A DNA stretch of 64,000 bases from an uncultured Prevotella sp. (GCA_946188165.1 CAMHTW010000004.1:55343-119342), one strand, 5' to 3'. Positions 16,907-27,111 are shown, counted from the first letter of the stretch. A program made the numbers and translations. The notes: a model not told the origin generated them from the sequence alone.

Positions 16907-18157
16907 TCACAGCTTATCCCATCGTATGGAATAAGCGGCAAGCAGCTTCAAGGGTATTTGTAGTTCCGTTGCTGTCTTGCACCAGTCTTTGATGGCGGCA
17001 CGAACCTCCTCAATAATCTCTGATGCTTCTTGGCGTTCAAGCATGTAGCTCTCGCTTGCAGAAAGCAGGACGTTTATATCCGACTCTTCCGTGTATGAGT
17101 CAATGAGCAGGCATTGATGTGACTTTGCTCCAGGATTGATGTCGTATGCAGGAGAGAGTGTCCAGCCTTTCGGAGTAAGCAGGAAACCATGATTGCGGAA
17201 GTGGTCATCGGTGTTGCCAAACATAATGTTGAATGCCACTCTGCGATAAAGTTCACGGAGATTTTGCCGTACATCGGTACACCCACGAAGAATGAAATCA
17301 ACGATGTCAAGATAGCCGTTACCTGTGCTGCTGCCAGCTCCATCGTCAAAACCAAGCAACGACATAGCAGAAGCAAAATGAATGCGGCGGCCTTCAGTTG
17401 TTCTGTCGAAGCGTTCAGAAAGAAGCAGGTCACGGTCTTTTGAAATCTTGATGGTTCGCGTTTTTGCCACGTTGATGCCAGCCTTGGCCGCAAGCTGATG
17501 CGAGAAGTGCTCAACAAGTTCAGTATTCTCCAAATCCTTCTTTGATGGGAACTTTGCCACGTACAGTTTCCCGTCCGTATCAACTACGTTGGCCTTAGGA
17601 CGAGCACCGCCAAGCGAGGTTCCTGGGTCAATCAGCTGGTCGAGCCAGCGTTGTTCCGGCAATTCATTGCGCTCCTCTGCCAACTCAATCTCATGGCATG
17701 CATCGCACAGGACGCGAAGACTCTCAATAGGGGGAACAAGATATTTTGCACTCGCGTTGATATAGTCATCACCATCTGCCTCTTTGTAACGTATGCCTCC
17801 CATACGAGTGAAGTCTTCGATACCAATGAGATAGTCGTAATTAGTGAGCATACGTTTCGGTCTGCCTTCTTGTTGGGCAGTCAATCGTTCTCTGCGGTCA
17901 AGCAACAAACGCCCCCAGCGATCGGGGAAGGAATCCTTGACAAAACCGAATACATTATCATTGCCTCGCGGATGCTGCAGAGAAGGAACATTCAGCAGGT
18001 CACCACTCAGCAGAATGCCGCCATGCTGTTTCAACCACTGGCGCGAATACTCAAAGACAAAATGGTCTTTGCCACGAACATGTTCGTAGCCTAATGTTCC
18101 TATCTCTTCGGGAGAGGTTAGGAAGTCAAAATCTGCGCAAACTATAATCCTCTTCAT
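16907..18157 (-). CDS. HipA-family kinase toxin
   Basis: The 416-residue protein has the HipA layout. An N-terminal subdomain has NVFGFVKDSFPDRWGR. The kinase core has TSLGGARPKANV (the nucleotide/activation-loop region), KFPSKKD with the ATP-binding lysine, and the catalytic NTDDHFRNHGF followed by SPAYDINP, which carries the metal-binding aspartate. HipA kinases phosphorylate aminoacyl-tRNA synthetases or related targets and halt growth. The gene overlaps the upstream HipB-like antitoxin gene by 4 bp. All catalytic motifs look intact, so this is probably a functional toxin held by its partner. Confidence 0.9.
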   Translation of the reverse strand: MKRIIVCADFDFLTSPEEIGTLGYEHVRGKDHFVFEYSRQWLKQHGGILLSGDLLNVPSLQHPRGNDNVFGFVKDSFPDRWGRLLLDRRERLTAQQEGRPKRMLTNYDYLIGIEDFTRMGGIRYKEADGDDYINASAKYLVPPIESLRVLCDACHEIELAEERNELPEQRWLDQLIDPGTSLGGARPKANVVDTDGKLYVAKFPSKKDLENTELVEHFSHQLAAKAGINVAKTRTIKISKDRDLLLSERFDRTTEGRRIHFASAMSLLGFDDGAGSSTGNGYLDIVDFILRGCTDVRQNLRELYRRVAFNIMFGNTDDHFRNHGFLLTPKGWTLSPAYDINPGAKSHQCLLIDSYTEESDINVLLSASESYMLERQEASEIIEEVRAAIKDWCKTATELQIPLKLLAAYSIRWDKL

Positions 18158-18453
18158 TTTCGAAGTAATTCTGCATCCTGAAGTTGTCTGCCAAGAGCAT
18201 CGTCGGCAGCCAGCAGGGTGATGTCGTTTTCCAGATTAAGTGCAAAGAGTACACGCGCATAGATACCCATGGAGACCGTGGGGTCGCCATGTTCCACCTT
18301 TGAGACAGTCAGGCGTGTCACCGTAGCCCTGTCTGCAATGTCCTGCATAGACAGATGCCTGCGCTTGCGGGCCAACATGATTTGCTCACCCATAATCTTC
18401 AGGTTATGGCTCAATGCCCTTGGCATCGTTTTGCCAAATGTATTCTTTCCCAT
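18154..18453 (-). CDS. HipB-like XRE antitoxin
   Basis: This 99-residue protein has a clear XRE helix-turn-helix, GEQIMLARKRRHLSMQDIAD followed by RATVTRLTVSKVEHGDPTVS, with a short C-terminal tail DALGRQLQDAELLRK. It precedes hipA and overlaps it by 4 bp, so the two are translationally coupled. The tail likely binds the kinase. It should repress its own promoter through the dyad at 18485-18510. Confidence 0.9.
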   Translation of the reverse strand: MGKNTFGKTMPRALSHNLKIMGEQIMLARKRRHLSMQDIADRATVTRLTVSKVEHGDPTVSMGIYARVLFALNLENDITLLAADDALGRQLQDAELLRK

Positions 18454-18472
18454 AATTGTATCTTATTGGGTG

Positions 18473-18510
18473 CAAAGATAAGTAAAAATGTTTAATATAA
18501 CAAACATTTT
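18473..18510 (-). promoter_or_regulatory. hipBA promoter and operator
   Basis: On the minus strand the -7 box TATCTTTG is at 18473-18480 and TTTG at 18501-18504, 20 bp apart. Perfect 9-bp arms AAAATGTTT (18485-18493) and AAACATTTT (18502-18510) with an 8-bp spacer cover the -33 box, a fitting HipB site. Confidence 0.65.
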
Positions 18511-18637
18511 AAGAAAAATCTGCAATTTCGCGTTGTATTGTCACACCCGCAGACCAACTGACAACCTGGGGATAAGAAAAATGGTCGACACCTCTAACAC
18601 CTCTAACACCCAGAAAACAGAGGCCAAACCCAGAAAA

Positions 18638-18736
18638 ATGGCGGCGCCGTTTGAAAAAATGGCGGCCCCGCGCAAAAAAATGGCGCCTCTATTTTTTCAA
18701 ACGGCGCCTCCGTTCAGACGAACGGCGCCTCCATGC
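18638..18736 (+). repeat. 21-bp minisatellite with an 18-bp inverted repeat
   Basis: ATGGCG starts recur at 18638, 18659 and 18680, and GGCGCC at 18682, 18703 and 18724, an exact 21-bp period. Arms at 18643-18660 and 18691-18708 are perfect 18-bp reverse complements (GGCGCCGTTTGAAAAAAT). One frame reads through the array from upstream ATGs, for example 18582, to 18850 and gives seven-residue repeats such as KMAAPFE, KMAAPRK and RTAPPCV. No promoter is evident, so I list it as a repeat rather than a gene. The rest of the 18454-18852 spacer shows no gene. Confidence 0.7.
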
Positions 18737-18852
18737 GTGAAAACATTACCAAGACTCATGAAAATGGCGGTGAAAGAGACGAAAAAAGCCTCCCTCAAGC
18801 CGGCTGACGAAAAGCCACCATGCATTTTGCGCATTTTTGCGCATTTTTAATA

Positions 18853-19000
18853 TCAAGCTATTCCGTATTCGCGTTTTAACCAAAGTTCGAACAGCGGATC
18901 CACGAAAGAGAATGTATCTCTGTTTTTCTCAACCAAATCTTTTTCGACAAGTGTTTTCTTGTTCCTTGTGATAGTCTGGGACTGGTCAAGACGATTCACG
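18853..19000 (-). pseudogene. C-terminal remnant of an AAA/archaeal-type ATPase
   Basis: The minus-strand frame ends TLVEKDLVEKNRDTFSFVDP then LFELWLKREYGIA and stop, the typical C-terminal winged-helix end of the PF01637-like ATPase group. Only about 45 recognisable residues remain and nothing upstream encodes the ATPase core. The fragment abuts an ACATC simple repeat. It may be the relic of a second ATPase related to the intact one at 14800-15918. Confidence 0.6.
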
Positions 19001-19072
19001 CCATTCAACCACCATCGAGTGCAACAAGTCATTGACATCATCCATCAGACATCTTACATCTTACATCAGACA

Positions 19073-20575
19073 TCATCCATCATCCCTCTCACCTCTCACC
19101 ACCTTTTTGACAACGCCATTGGGGTAACGGAGGATACTGACGGAACCCAGACGGTAGAGCAGCTGCGGGGTGCCTGCTGGTTTGACTACGTCAACGCCCG
19201 TTACAGGACCATCCACGAATCGGAAGGAGGCGAGACCACTCTCTACTGTCATATCGTAGAGCGACTTGTTCATCAGCTTCGTGCCGTCGGTATTCTCCTT
19301 GTTGAGCGTAGCTGCTGGCGTAGAGAGGTTCGTCAGCGAGTCGTTACCCAGATAGGGATAAGCCCATCCGCGATCAGAAACAGTCCAGCCGTCATCGGCC
19401 TTGAAAATTGTATAACGCTGTATTTTGTTGCTATTGGGAGTATCGTATATACTGGTCCAGATGCTGGGGTCGTAGTCTATGTGGAAGATGATGATCCCGC
19501 TACCGGGAAGATTGCTATCCCACCCCGTTTGCTGGCGATTCTCCACGATGTAATACTCGTCTGCATATCCTTCGTTGCGAATCAGATAGGCCACACCTTC
19601 ATCCACCAGGGCAGGCATGTTAGTGACGGTTCTGTCGTACTCCAGTTCTGTAGGGGTGAGCCATCCCATCAACCAGCGCTCATGGGCGGAATAGCAGGCT
19701 GGACAGAATCCTTTGTCATTGTAGTTGCCCGAGTCCATGAGGTCCCAGTCACTGACGTATTTTTTACTTCCACGGTAAAAGTCAGGGAAGCCAAAGCAGT
19801 GGGAATACTCGTGGCAGATGGTGCCAAAGGAGGTCTTCACACTCGACCCATTAACATCTTCCTGCACACAGCAGTAGCTGTCCACCATGTACTGTTTCTT
19901 GCCATAGGTGACGGGAATGGGGTCGCAATAGACATCCTGCTGAAGGTCTTTCAGGTGTTCGCTTATCCACCACTGATGAGGCCAGATGGTGTCATCGCCA
20001 CCACCGGCATTTTGTCCCTTTCCGGCATAGATGATGAGCAACTGGTTGACGAAACCGTCGCCATTCCAGTCGTAGAGGCTCCAGTCGATGTCGCGGGTCT
20101 TCAACACCTCCATGATGTCCTGCACCAGATACTGCGAGTTCTCATCATGCGTAGCAGTGCTGGCATACTTCTTGGCATTGCCGCTGACCTTCACATATAC
20201 CAAGTCGAAGACGGGACGGAACTGGCCGTAGCTCTGAGCGCAGAAATAGTCGCGGACAGAACCTCGGTAGGAGCCCTCCTTATAGTTCTCGGCATTGAAA
20301 ATATTGTTCCACAACGCCAGCGTAGCAGTCTCGTCGCCCTTGAAATCCCTGTCGGCATAGGCCACCATTACCACCAACTGGTGAAGGTCACCCTTGTAGA
20401 AGTCACCACCCACCAGTTTGGGCTGACCACCTGAGGCACCGCGACGCAACGCCATGCCTTCCGGTCTGGGTGTTCCGACGCGACATCCACGCTGTATAAT
20501 AGCATCCTGTGCTGCCGCCGTTACAGTGAACAGCAGCAGCAATAGGAATGCCGTCATCCATTTCTTATTCCTCAT
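19073..20575 (-). CDS. Secreted M6-family metalloprotease
   Basis: The 500-residue protein has a signal peptide ending TAAAQ and the M6 (immune inhibitor A-like) catalytic domain. Its zinc site is TICHEYSHCFGFPDFY, with HEYSH and the downstream aspartate, followed by SDWDLMDSGNY, another M6 hallmark. An EF-hand-like DWNGDGFVNQ lies upstream of it. The C-terminal part GSVSILRYPNGVVKKVV looks like a short secretion tail, and the last residues RGERDDG are encoded by a CATC-rich simple repeat. A protein-degrading exoenzyme role is likely. Confidence 0.9.
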   Translation of the reverse strand: MRNKKWMTAFLLLLLFTVTAAAQDAIIQRGCRVGTPRPEGMALRRGASGGQPKLVGGDFYKGDLHQLVVMVAYADRDFKGDETATLALWNNIFNAENYKEGSYRGSVRDYFCAQSYGQFRPVFDLVYVKVSGNAKKYASTATHDENSQYLVQDIMEVLKTRDIDWSLYDWNGDGFVNQLLIIYAGKGQNAGGGDDTIWPHQWWISEHLKDLQQDVYCDPIPVTYGKKQYMVDSYCCVQEDVNGSSVKTSFGTICHEYSHCFGFPDFYRGSKKYVSDWDLMDSGNYNDKGFCPACYSAHERWLMGWLTPTELEYDRTVTNMPALVDEGVAYLIRNEGYADEYYIVENRQQTGWDSNLPGSGIIIFHIDYDPSIWTSIYDTPNSNKIQRYTIFKADDGWTVSDRGWAYPYLGNDSLTNLSTPAATLNKENTDGTKLMNKSLYDMTVESGLASFRFVDGPVTGVDVVKPAGTPQLLYRLGSVSILRYPNGVVKKVVRGERDDG

Positions 20576-20605
20576 TTAAATCTGCGGTAGCAAATTTTTC
20601 ACTTT

Positions 20606-22255
20606 TCACTTTGAATTCGGGCACCAGGGCTTCAACTGTTTGAAGAAGTCGTTGCCCTTGTCATCGACGAGGATGAAGGCGGGGAAGTCCTCAACGTCAA
20701 TCTTCCAGACAGCCTCCATACCCAGTTCAGGATACTCGACACACTCAATGCTCTTGATGCTGCTCTGCGAAAGAACGGCAGCCACACCACCAATGGTACC
20801 AAGATAGAAACCACCATGCTTCTTACAAGCCTCGGTCACCACGTCGCTACGGTTACCCTTAGCTATCATGACAAGCGAAGCGCCGTTAGCCTGGAACTCG
20901 TCAACGTACGGATCCATACGGTTAGCCGTGGTCGGGCCCATCGAACCGCAGGGATAGCCCTCTGGTGTCTTAGCTGGTCCGGCATAGAGCACGGGGTACT
21001 TCTTGAAGTAGTCGGGCATGCCCTCGCCAGCATCCAGACGAGCCTTCAGCTTGGCATGCGCGATATCACGGGCCACGATGATGGTACCCTTCAGGTTGAC
21101 ACGGGTAGAAACAGGATACTTAGACAGCTCCTTGCGAACGGCATCGATACCCTCGTTCAGGTTGATCTCGATGCCCTTGCCGCCCTCACCGGGCTTGCGC
21201 AACTCCTCGGGGATGAGCTCTGTGGGATTGGCATCCATCTTCTCCAACCAGATACCGTCGGCATTAATCTTAGCCTTGATATTACGGTCAGCAGAACAAG
21301 ACACGCCCATACCGATAGGACAGCTGGCACCATGACGCGGCAGACGGACCACACGGATGTCGTGAGCCAGGTACTTACCACCGAACTGGGCACCCAGACC
21401 AATTTTCTGAGCCTCCTTGATGAGTTTCTGCTCCAAATCGATATCGCGGAAGGCACGACCCGTCTCGTCGCCGGTTGTGGGCAGACCGTCGTAGAACTTG
21501 ATAGAAGCCAGCTTCACGGTGAGCAGGTTCTTTTCAGCTGACGTACCACCAATCACGAAAGCGATATGGTATGGAGGACAAGCAGCCGTACCTAACGACT
21601 TCATCTTCTCAACGAGGAACGGAATCAGTGTACCCTCGTTCTGGATAGTTGCCTTGGTCATGGGATAGAAATAGGTCTTGTTGGCAGAGCCGCCACCCTT
21701 AGCGACCATGACAAACTTATATTCAGCACCCTCGGTAGCCTCAATATCAATCTGTGCGGGCAGGTTGCAACGGGTGTTTACCTCGTCGTACATGTTCAGC
21801 GGTGCATTCTGCGAGTAGCGCAGATTGTCCTGCGTAAAGGTATTGAAAACACCAAGGCTCAGAGCCTCTTCATCCTCGAAACCGGTCCAGATTTGCTGAC
21901 CCTTCTCGCCGTGGATGATGGCGGTACCCGTGTCCTGGCAGAAAGGCAGGATACCCTTGGCAGCCACCTCGGCATTGCGCAGGAACTGCAGGGCTACATA
22001 CTTATCATTCTCTGAAGCCTCAGGGTCGGTCAAAATCTTGGCGACCTGCTCGTTATGCTCGCGACGCAGCATGAACTCCACATCGTGGAAGGCCTGCTGT
22101 GCCAACAGGGTCAAGGCTTCCTTCGACACTTTGACAATGGTCTTTCCCTCAAACTCGGCGGTTGTCACGCCTTCCTTACTCAACAAGCGGTATTCCGTCT
22201 TGTCCTCGCCCACCTGAAACATGGGGGCATACTTAAATTCAACAGCTTTAGCCAT
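20606..22255 (-). CDS. Class I fumarate hydratase, iron-sulfur
   Basis: At 549 residues this is the single-chain class I fumarase with N-terminal alpha and C-terminal beta regions, interconverting fumarate and malate. The 4Fe-4S cysteines are visible in PFCQDTGTA, in [16 protein letters not shown] and in the region of [17 protein letters not shown], the last being the substrate-binding stretch of the beta part. In fermenting Prevotella it sits in the reductive branch to succinate. A spacer of TTCACT repeats precedes the start. The family call is firm; fumA and fumB type symbols are not assigned. Confidence 0.95.
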   Translation of the reverse strand: MAKAVEFKYAPMFQVGEDKTEYRLLSKEGVTTAEFEGKTIVKVSKEALTLLAQQAFHDVEFMLRREHNEQVAKILTDPEASENDKYVALQFLRNAEVAAKGILPFCQDTGTAIIHGEKGQQIWTGFEDEEALSLGVFNTFTQDNLRYSQNAPLNMYDEVNTRCNLPAQIDIEATEGAEYKFVMVAKGGGSANKTYFYPMTKATIQNEGTLIPFLVEKMKSLGTAACPPYHIAFVIGGTSAEKNLLTVKLASIKFYDGLPTTGDETGRAFRDIDLEQKLIKEAQKIGLGAQFGGKYLAHDIRVVRLPRHGASCPIGMGVSCSADRNIKAKINADGIWLEKMDANPTELIPEELRKPGEGGKGIEINLNEGIDAVRKELSKYPVSTRVNLKGTIIVARDIAHAKLKARLDAGEGMPDYFKKYPVLYAGPAKTPEGYPCGSMGPTTANRMDPYVDEFQANGASLVMIAKGNRSDVVTEACKKHGGFYLGTIGGVAAVLSQSSIKSIECVEYPELGMEAVWKIDVEDFPAFILVDDKGNDFFKQLKPWCPNSK

Positions 22256-22275
22256 AATTGTATTTTGTTTAGTTA

Positions 22276-22330
22276 ATAACTATTCACTTTTCACTATTCA
22301 CTTTTCACTCTTCACTAGCGAAGCGCTAGT
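22276..22330. repeat. TTCACT simple repeat plus CTAGCG hairpin
   Basis: About 40 bp of alternating TTCACTATTCACTTTTCACT units end in CTAGCGAAGCGCTAG, a 6-bp-stem hairpin that overlaps the stop codon of the M16 peptidase gene. Related tracts occur at 804-830 (coding), 28507-28535 and 34089-34127. Confidence 0.8.
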
Positions 22331-25247
22331 ATCCGAAAATTTCCTCTGTAGTCAGACGACGAATGGGGGCTATCTGCTCCAAGGCCTTGATATTGAGTTC
22401 CTTCTCATTGCCAAGGATGACGTAGCGCCAAGTCTTATGGGCCATACGTGCCTGTTCGAATTTCACGATATCATCGAGTGTCGTTCCAGGCAGTGCCTTG
22501 TAGATGCGCTCGTTCTCGTCGTAGTCGATACCGCGCTGCTTGGCCCAGAGCCACTTGCTGATGAGTCCGTACTTGATAGTACGTGTGCTGGCAATACGCT
22601 TGGTGACAGCTTCCTTGGCAATCTGGAACGAGGCCTCGCTCTGCGGAATGGTGTCGAGGATATTGAGGAACTGGTGTACACAGTCCATCATCTTGTCGTT
22701 CTGCGTGATGATATGTACCAAGGCCATCTCCTTCTCATCCTTATAGTCGGGATCGAAATAGCCTGCGTAGGCATTATAAGCCAGACCACGGCTCTCACGC
22801 ATCTCCTGGAAGACGATGCTGGCCATCGAGGCACCATAGTACTCATTGAAGACCTCCTTGACGGCAGCCTCATCGGGATTGGACTTGTAGTCGTCGATAT
22901 AGTACATCTGCATATAGATGTTCTTGGCATCGTAGGGTGCCAGCAGCACCTCGCTCTGAGGTGTGGCCTGCAAGGTGTAGTGCTTGCCCTCGGGTACAGG
23001 CTTCAAGGCGGCAGGCACGACGTGCTGGCCCTTAACGGCCTCGCAAAGCTGCTGCTCGGTAGCGGGACCATAGTAGAGCACGCTATGCTCGTACTGGCTC
23101 AACTGTTTCAACAGGTCGAGCAACTCCTGTGGATTGATAGCCTGCAACTGCTGAGCGTTCAGCGCATTACGATAGGCGTTATAGGGACCATACTGACCAT
23201 AGCGTGACAGATAGGCAAAGTTATACTGCTGGTTGAGCTTGTTGTCGGCACGCTGCTTTTCACGCACGGCAATAAACTGCTGCCAGGCTTCATTGTCAAC
23301 CTTGGCATGCTGCAACAGGTTTTCAAGCAGTTTTAGGGCTTCGGGCATATTCTCGCCAAGACCTTCGAGCGACACGGTGATACTGCGGGCACTGACGGAA
23401 ATGCTGTAGTTGCAGGCCAGCTTATAGAACTGCTGCTTGACCTGCTCAGGTGTGAGTTTGTCGGTGCCCAGATAGTCGAGATACTCGGCAGCATAGCTAT
23501 ACTTCAACTCAGACTCTTCGCCAAAATCATAGCGGAACGAGAGGGTGAAACGTCCGTTCTCTACGTTCTGAACGTAAATGTAGGGCAGCGTAACGGCATC
23601 CTTCTCCCCTACTTTCATATCGCCAAAGGTAAGGTCACGCTGGAAGTCGACGAATTTAGGCTCGATGGGTTTAACCTCGGCCTTCTGGATGTCCTGCACG
23701 AACTGGCTTACCGTATCGCGGTTGGTGGGAATAGGCGTTATCTCTGGCTTGTCAATCTTCTTCTGGTTGGGGTCGACACCCTGACGTTTGTAAACAGCTA
23801 CATAGTTGTCGTTGAAATAACGGTTGACAAAGTCAATAATCTGCTGTTTGGTGATGCCTTCAATACGCTCCTGCGCCTTGACGACCTGCTCCCAGGGTGT
23901 GCCGTTGATGAAGGCATCGACAAACATAGAGACGCGGTCTTCGTTGCTCTCAAGGGCATTGTAATATTGCAGCTTCAGATTGTTGACAACAGAAGGCAAC
24001 AGGTCATCGCTGAACTCGCCCTTCTTGAGTTTCTCCATCTCGGCAAGCAACAGCTGGCGTACGTCGTCGAGGGTCTGACCCTCGAGGGGATTACCCGTCA
24101 TAGCTACAAAAGAGTGGTCCTGCAGCATATAGCTGAAACAACGGGCATCGAGCATCTTCATCTGTTGGTTGATGTCGAGGTCGAGCAGACCTGCCGTACC
24201 ATTGCTGAGCATGTGCTCAATGACGGTCAGCGTATCACTCTGCAGCGAGGCACCTGGCTCAAAACGCCAGCCCAGCCACAGGCTCTCGGCCTCGGGACCA
24301 ATAACGGTGGTGTCCTGCGGTGCCGTCAAATCAGGCAGGGCGGCAAACTCAGGCTGAGCGACATCCTCGCCAGGCTGCCATGCACCAAAATACTTGTCGA
24401 TGATGGCAATAACCTCGTCGGGGTCAAAGTCGCCCGCCATACAGATGGCGACATTATTAGGACGATACCACTTGTTAAAGTAGTTCTTGATGTTGACAAT
24501 GGAAGGATTCTTCAGGTGTTCCTGTGAACCCAACGTGGTCTGAAGGCCATAGGGATGGTTGGGGAACAACTTACCCAACAAGGCTGCCAACTGCTTGCGC
24601 GAATCGCGTGTCAGACTGATATTATACTCCTCGTAAACAGCCTCCAATTCGGTATGGAAACCGCGGATGACCATATTCTGGAAGCGTTCGCTTTGAATTT
24701 TGGCCCAGTTCTCAATCTCATTGCTGGGAATATCCTCTACATAGCACGTCACGTCGAAGCTGGTATAGGCGTTGGTACCCTCGGCACCTATGGCCGACAT
24801 CAACTTGTCGTACTCGTTGGGGATAAAGTACTTGGCAGCCAACTGGCTGACACTGTCTATCTCGTGATAGGCCTGACGGCGCTCGATAGGATCGGTCAGT
24901 GTGCGATACTTTTCGTAGCGGGCCTCGATATCAGCCAGCAGCGGTGCCTCGCTCTTGGCATCGGTAACGCCAAACTTATCTGTGCCCTTAAACATCAGAT
25001 GCTCCAGATAGTGAGCCAAACCCGTAGTCTCTGCCGGATCGTTCTTAGAACCGGTACGCACGGCGATAAAAGCATTCAAACGGGGTTTCTCCTCGTTGAC
25101 ACTCAGGTACACTTTCAGACCATTGTCGAGCGTATAGATACGCGTCTTCGACAGGTCACCCTTCACTTCTTCATACTTGTATTTGCTACAGGCAGAAGCC
25201 AACAGCAAACAGCCTACAGCTAATAGCCAAATACGTTTAGTCTTCAT
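22326..25247 (-). CDS. M16-family zinc peptidase, lipoprotein
   Basis: This 973-residue protein has a lipoprotein signal (LLLASAC) followed by a pitrilysin/insulinase-like M16 domain pair. The inverted zinc motif is HYLEHLMFKG near residue 82 with the distal glutamate region ELEAVYEEYNISL. The second half repeats the fold without the motif, as is normal for full-length M16 proteins. It probably degrades peptides in the periplasm or at the outer membrane. It overlaps the DUF4954 gene by 11 bp and is likely co-transcribed with it. Confidence 0.93.
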   Translation of the reverse strand: MKTKRIWLLAVGCLLLASACSKYKYEEVKGDLSKTRIYTLDNGLKVYLSVNEEKPRLNAFIAVRTGSKNDPAETTGLAHYLEHLMFKGTDKFGVTDAKSEAPLLADIEARYEKYRTLTDPIERRQAYHEIDSVSQLAAKYFIPNEYDKLMSAIGAEGTNAYTSFDVTCYVEDIPSNEIENWAKIQSERFQNMVIRGFHTELEAVYEEYNISLTRDSRKQLAALLGKLFPNHPYGLQTTLGSQEHLKNPSIVNIKNYFNKWYRPNNVAICMAGDFDPDEVIAIIDKYFGAWQPGEDVAQPEFAALPDLTAPQDTTVIGPEAESLWLGWRFEPGASLQSDTLTVIEHMLSNGTAGLLDLDINQQMKMLDARCFSYMLQDHSFVAMTGNPLEGQTLDDVRQLLLAEMEKLKKGEFSDDLLPSVVNNLKLQYYNALESNEDRVSMFVDAFINGTPWEQVVKAQERIEGITKQQIIDFVNRYFNDNYVAVYKRQGVDPNQKKIDKPEITPIPTNRDTVSQFVQDIQKAEVKPIEPKFVDFQRDLTFGDMKVGEKDAVTLPYIYVQNVENGRFTLSFRYDFGEESELKYSYAAEYLDYLGTDKLTPEQVKQQFYKLACNYSISVSARSITVSLEGLGENMPEALKLLENLLQHAKVDNEAWQQFIAVREKQRADNKLNQQYNFAYLSRYGQYGPYNAYRNALNAQQLQAINPQELLDLLKQLSQYEHSVLYYGPATEQQLCEAVKGQHVVPAALKPVPEGKHYTLQATPQSEVLLAPYDAKNIYMQMYYIDDYKSNPDEAAVKEVFNEYYGASMASIVFQEMRESRGLAYNAYAGYFDPDYKDEKEMALVHIITQNDKMMDCVHQFLNILDTIPQSEASFQIAKEAVTKRIASTRTIKYGLISKWLWAKQRGIDYDENERIYKALPGTTLDDIVKFEQARMAHKTWRYVILGNEKELNIKALEQIAPIRRLTTEEIFGY

Positions 25248-27090
25248 AGTCTATTTCGTGATCAAGTTTTGAGATAAAATCGTCGTAAACCTCTTGTTCG
25301 ACATCACCCATTTCGAATTCCTTCTGGGCATCCTTGCGAATCTCGGCAATCCAGGCACGGCGGGCCTTGACATAGTCCTCACGGATATGCTGAATAGCCT
25401 CGTCTGTCAGGTCGTCAAGTCCATAGTAGTCAAGGATGAGCTTGTAGGTCCATGTCCACTGATAGACACGGTAGTTGTCGTTAATCTCGTTGAAGCGGGC
25501 CAGCACGTCGGTAATACTCTCAACATTGCCGTCCTTGATGTCGCGGATGAGTCGCTGTTCCTCGCTGTCAGGCAGCAGCAGACCGCTGAGGTCATTCCAA
25601 CGGCCCAAACCTGTCGTAGAGGTTGGACGTCCCAGCCATCCGCCTTTGACGGCACGCTTCAGGACGGCACCCATATAGATGCGCAGGGCGATATCGTAGT
25701 ATTTGATACCCTTGCGGAGCGACGAGGCATTGATGATGTACTCGTGATAGTTGTAGCTCGACACGTTATCGCCGCCAGCCTGACGAAGGTTCTCCAAAAT
25801 CTTCTTACCTTCTACAATCTCACCGACAGTAAATGGCGAAAGCCAGTCGAAATTGATAATGCTCTTACGGCACGACGGTGCACGTTTGTCGCGCTTGGGC
25901 CATTTCTTGATATCGCGATAAAGACCTACGGTTGTAATGTTACGACCAGGAACGATATACATCGTCTCGCCGTATGCCAACAGGTAGGCAAAGGGCAGAC
26001 AGCGCATGTCGGGGTGGTTCATCAGCTTACCGAAGCACACCGAGAAGGCACCTATCTTGGCAGGCATCAGCACGTAGGCGCCCGAAGCGGTCTTTGAGCC
26101 ACGCTCCAAGGTACCATAGTGCAACGGCCCCATCTTGTAGGCGTGGTTCGAGAAGTTGGTATTCGAACCGGCATTGTAGAACGAAAACTCGCCACCAATC
26201 AACAGGCTCGACTTGTGATGCGATGCAGTGAACGGACCACAGAAAGCAGCACAGGCCTCGCCATTGGCCATATATGAGTTGGCAAAGAACACGCTGGCCT
26301 CAGCCGTGAAGCCGTTGGTAATCTGACAGGCCTCGCCCACAAAGCAGTCCTGCATCTTCACAGAGTTGGTGATGCTGCAGCCGTTACAGATAATCGAGTT
26401 CTCGCAGATGACACCCGTTCCAATATATACAGAGGCGTCAGCGGACGACATAATGGTACAGTCTGACAGGCGTGCAGCGCCATTGATTTCGCAATCGTCC
26501 TTGACAACGGTGTTGGTAATCTCCTTTGAGTTGATGATTTTCACGCCATTGCCCAATGTTCCACGCTCAGGCTGAGAGAAACGAATCTCCTCATTGATTA
26601 GTCGGACGATATTGTCTTTCAGCTGCTTGTCGTTAAAGTGCTTTACCATGAAGGCTGCCAACTGCGAGTTCAGGTCGTGGAACAGCATCACATTACCGTC
26701 GCCCATCTCGTTGAGCACGCTCACCATGTGGCCCTCGCCAAAGGTGGCACCCTCGGTGGTCTCCATGGTCGAGACATTCGAGATGTAGCAGTCGTTGCCT
26801 ATCGTATAGTTGTTGATGAAATTGCCTATCTTCTCTATCAGACAGTTGTCGCCCACCGTGACGTTACGCAGGGTGGCGTCATTGATGCCCGCATGCTTGG
26901 TGAATCCTTTGGCCACCTCGACGGTCTTTTCAAACACGCCCAGACAGATGTCGCCATAAAATACCACACGATGGAAATTATAGGGGCGGAATTCCTCAGC
27001 CACCTTAACCTTGTTCCAGTCCTCTGCCCAACAGCTGTTGCTTTCGAGCACGCTAATCTCTTCTTGTGTCAGTTGTCTGTAATCTCTCAT
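25237..27090 (-). CDS. DUF4954 protein with left-handed beta-helix
   Basis: I place the start at the ATG at 27090 (MRDYRQLTQEEISVLESN); a longer frame would need a TTG. The 617-residue product has many hexapeptide-like turns (VGDNCLIEKIGNFINNYTIG, CENSIICNGCSITNSV) typical of left-handed beta-helix acyl- or nucleotidyltransferases, and matches the Bacteroidota-wide DUF4954 family. Its substrate is unknown. It lies 21 bp after hflX and overlaps the M16 peptidase gene. Confidence 0.85.
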   Translation of the reverse strand: MRDYRQLTQEEISVLESNSCWAEDWNKVKVAEEFRPYNFHRVVFYGDICLGVFEKTVEVAKGFTKHAGINDATLRNVTVGDNCLIEKIGNFINNYTIGNDCYISNVSTMETTEGATFGEGHMVSVLNEMGDGNVMLFHDLNSQLAAFMVKHFNDKQLKDNIVRLINEEIRFSQPERGTLGNGVKIINSKEITNTVVKDDCEINGAARLSDCTIMSSADASVYIGTGVICENSIICNGCSITNSVKMQDCFVGEACQITNGFTAEASVFFANSYMANGEACAAFCGPFTASHHKSSLLIGGEFSFYNAGSNTNFSNHAYKMGPLHYGTLERGSKTASGAYVLMPAKIGAFSVCFGKLMNHPDMRCLPFAYLLAYGETMYIVPGRNITTVGLYRDIKKWPKRDKRAPSCRKSIINFDWLSPFTVGEIVEGKKILENLRQAGGDNVSSYNYHEYIINASSLRKGIKYYDIALRIYMGAVLKRAVKGGWLGRPTSTTGLGRWNDLSGLLLPDSEEQRLIRDIKDGNVESITDVLARFNEINDNYRVYQWTWTYKLILDYYGLDDLTDEAIQHIREDYVKARRAWIAEIRKDAQKEFEMGDVEQEVYDDFISKLDHEIDYED

Positions 27091-27111
27091 AAATATTTGC
27101 GTTTGGTTCAA

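Noticed and set aside
18488..18850. 120-codon frame across the 21-bp minisatellite
   Set aside because: The frame begins inside the hipBA operator, has no promoter, and its composition comes from the repeat.
18959..20434. 491-codon open frame on the plus strand
   Set aside because: It lies antisense to the M6 peptidase, whose signal peptide and HEYSH zinc motif make that strand the real gene.
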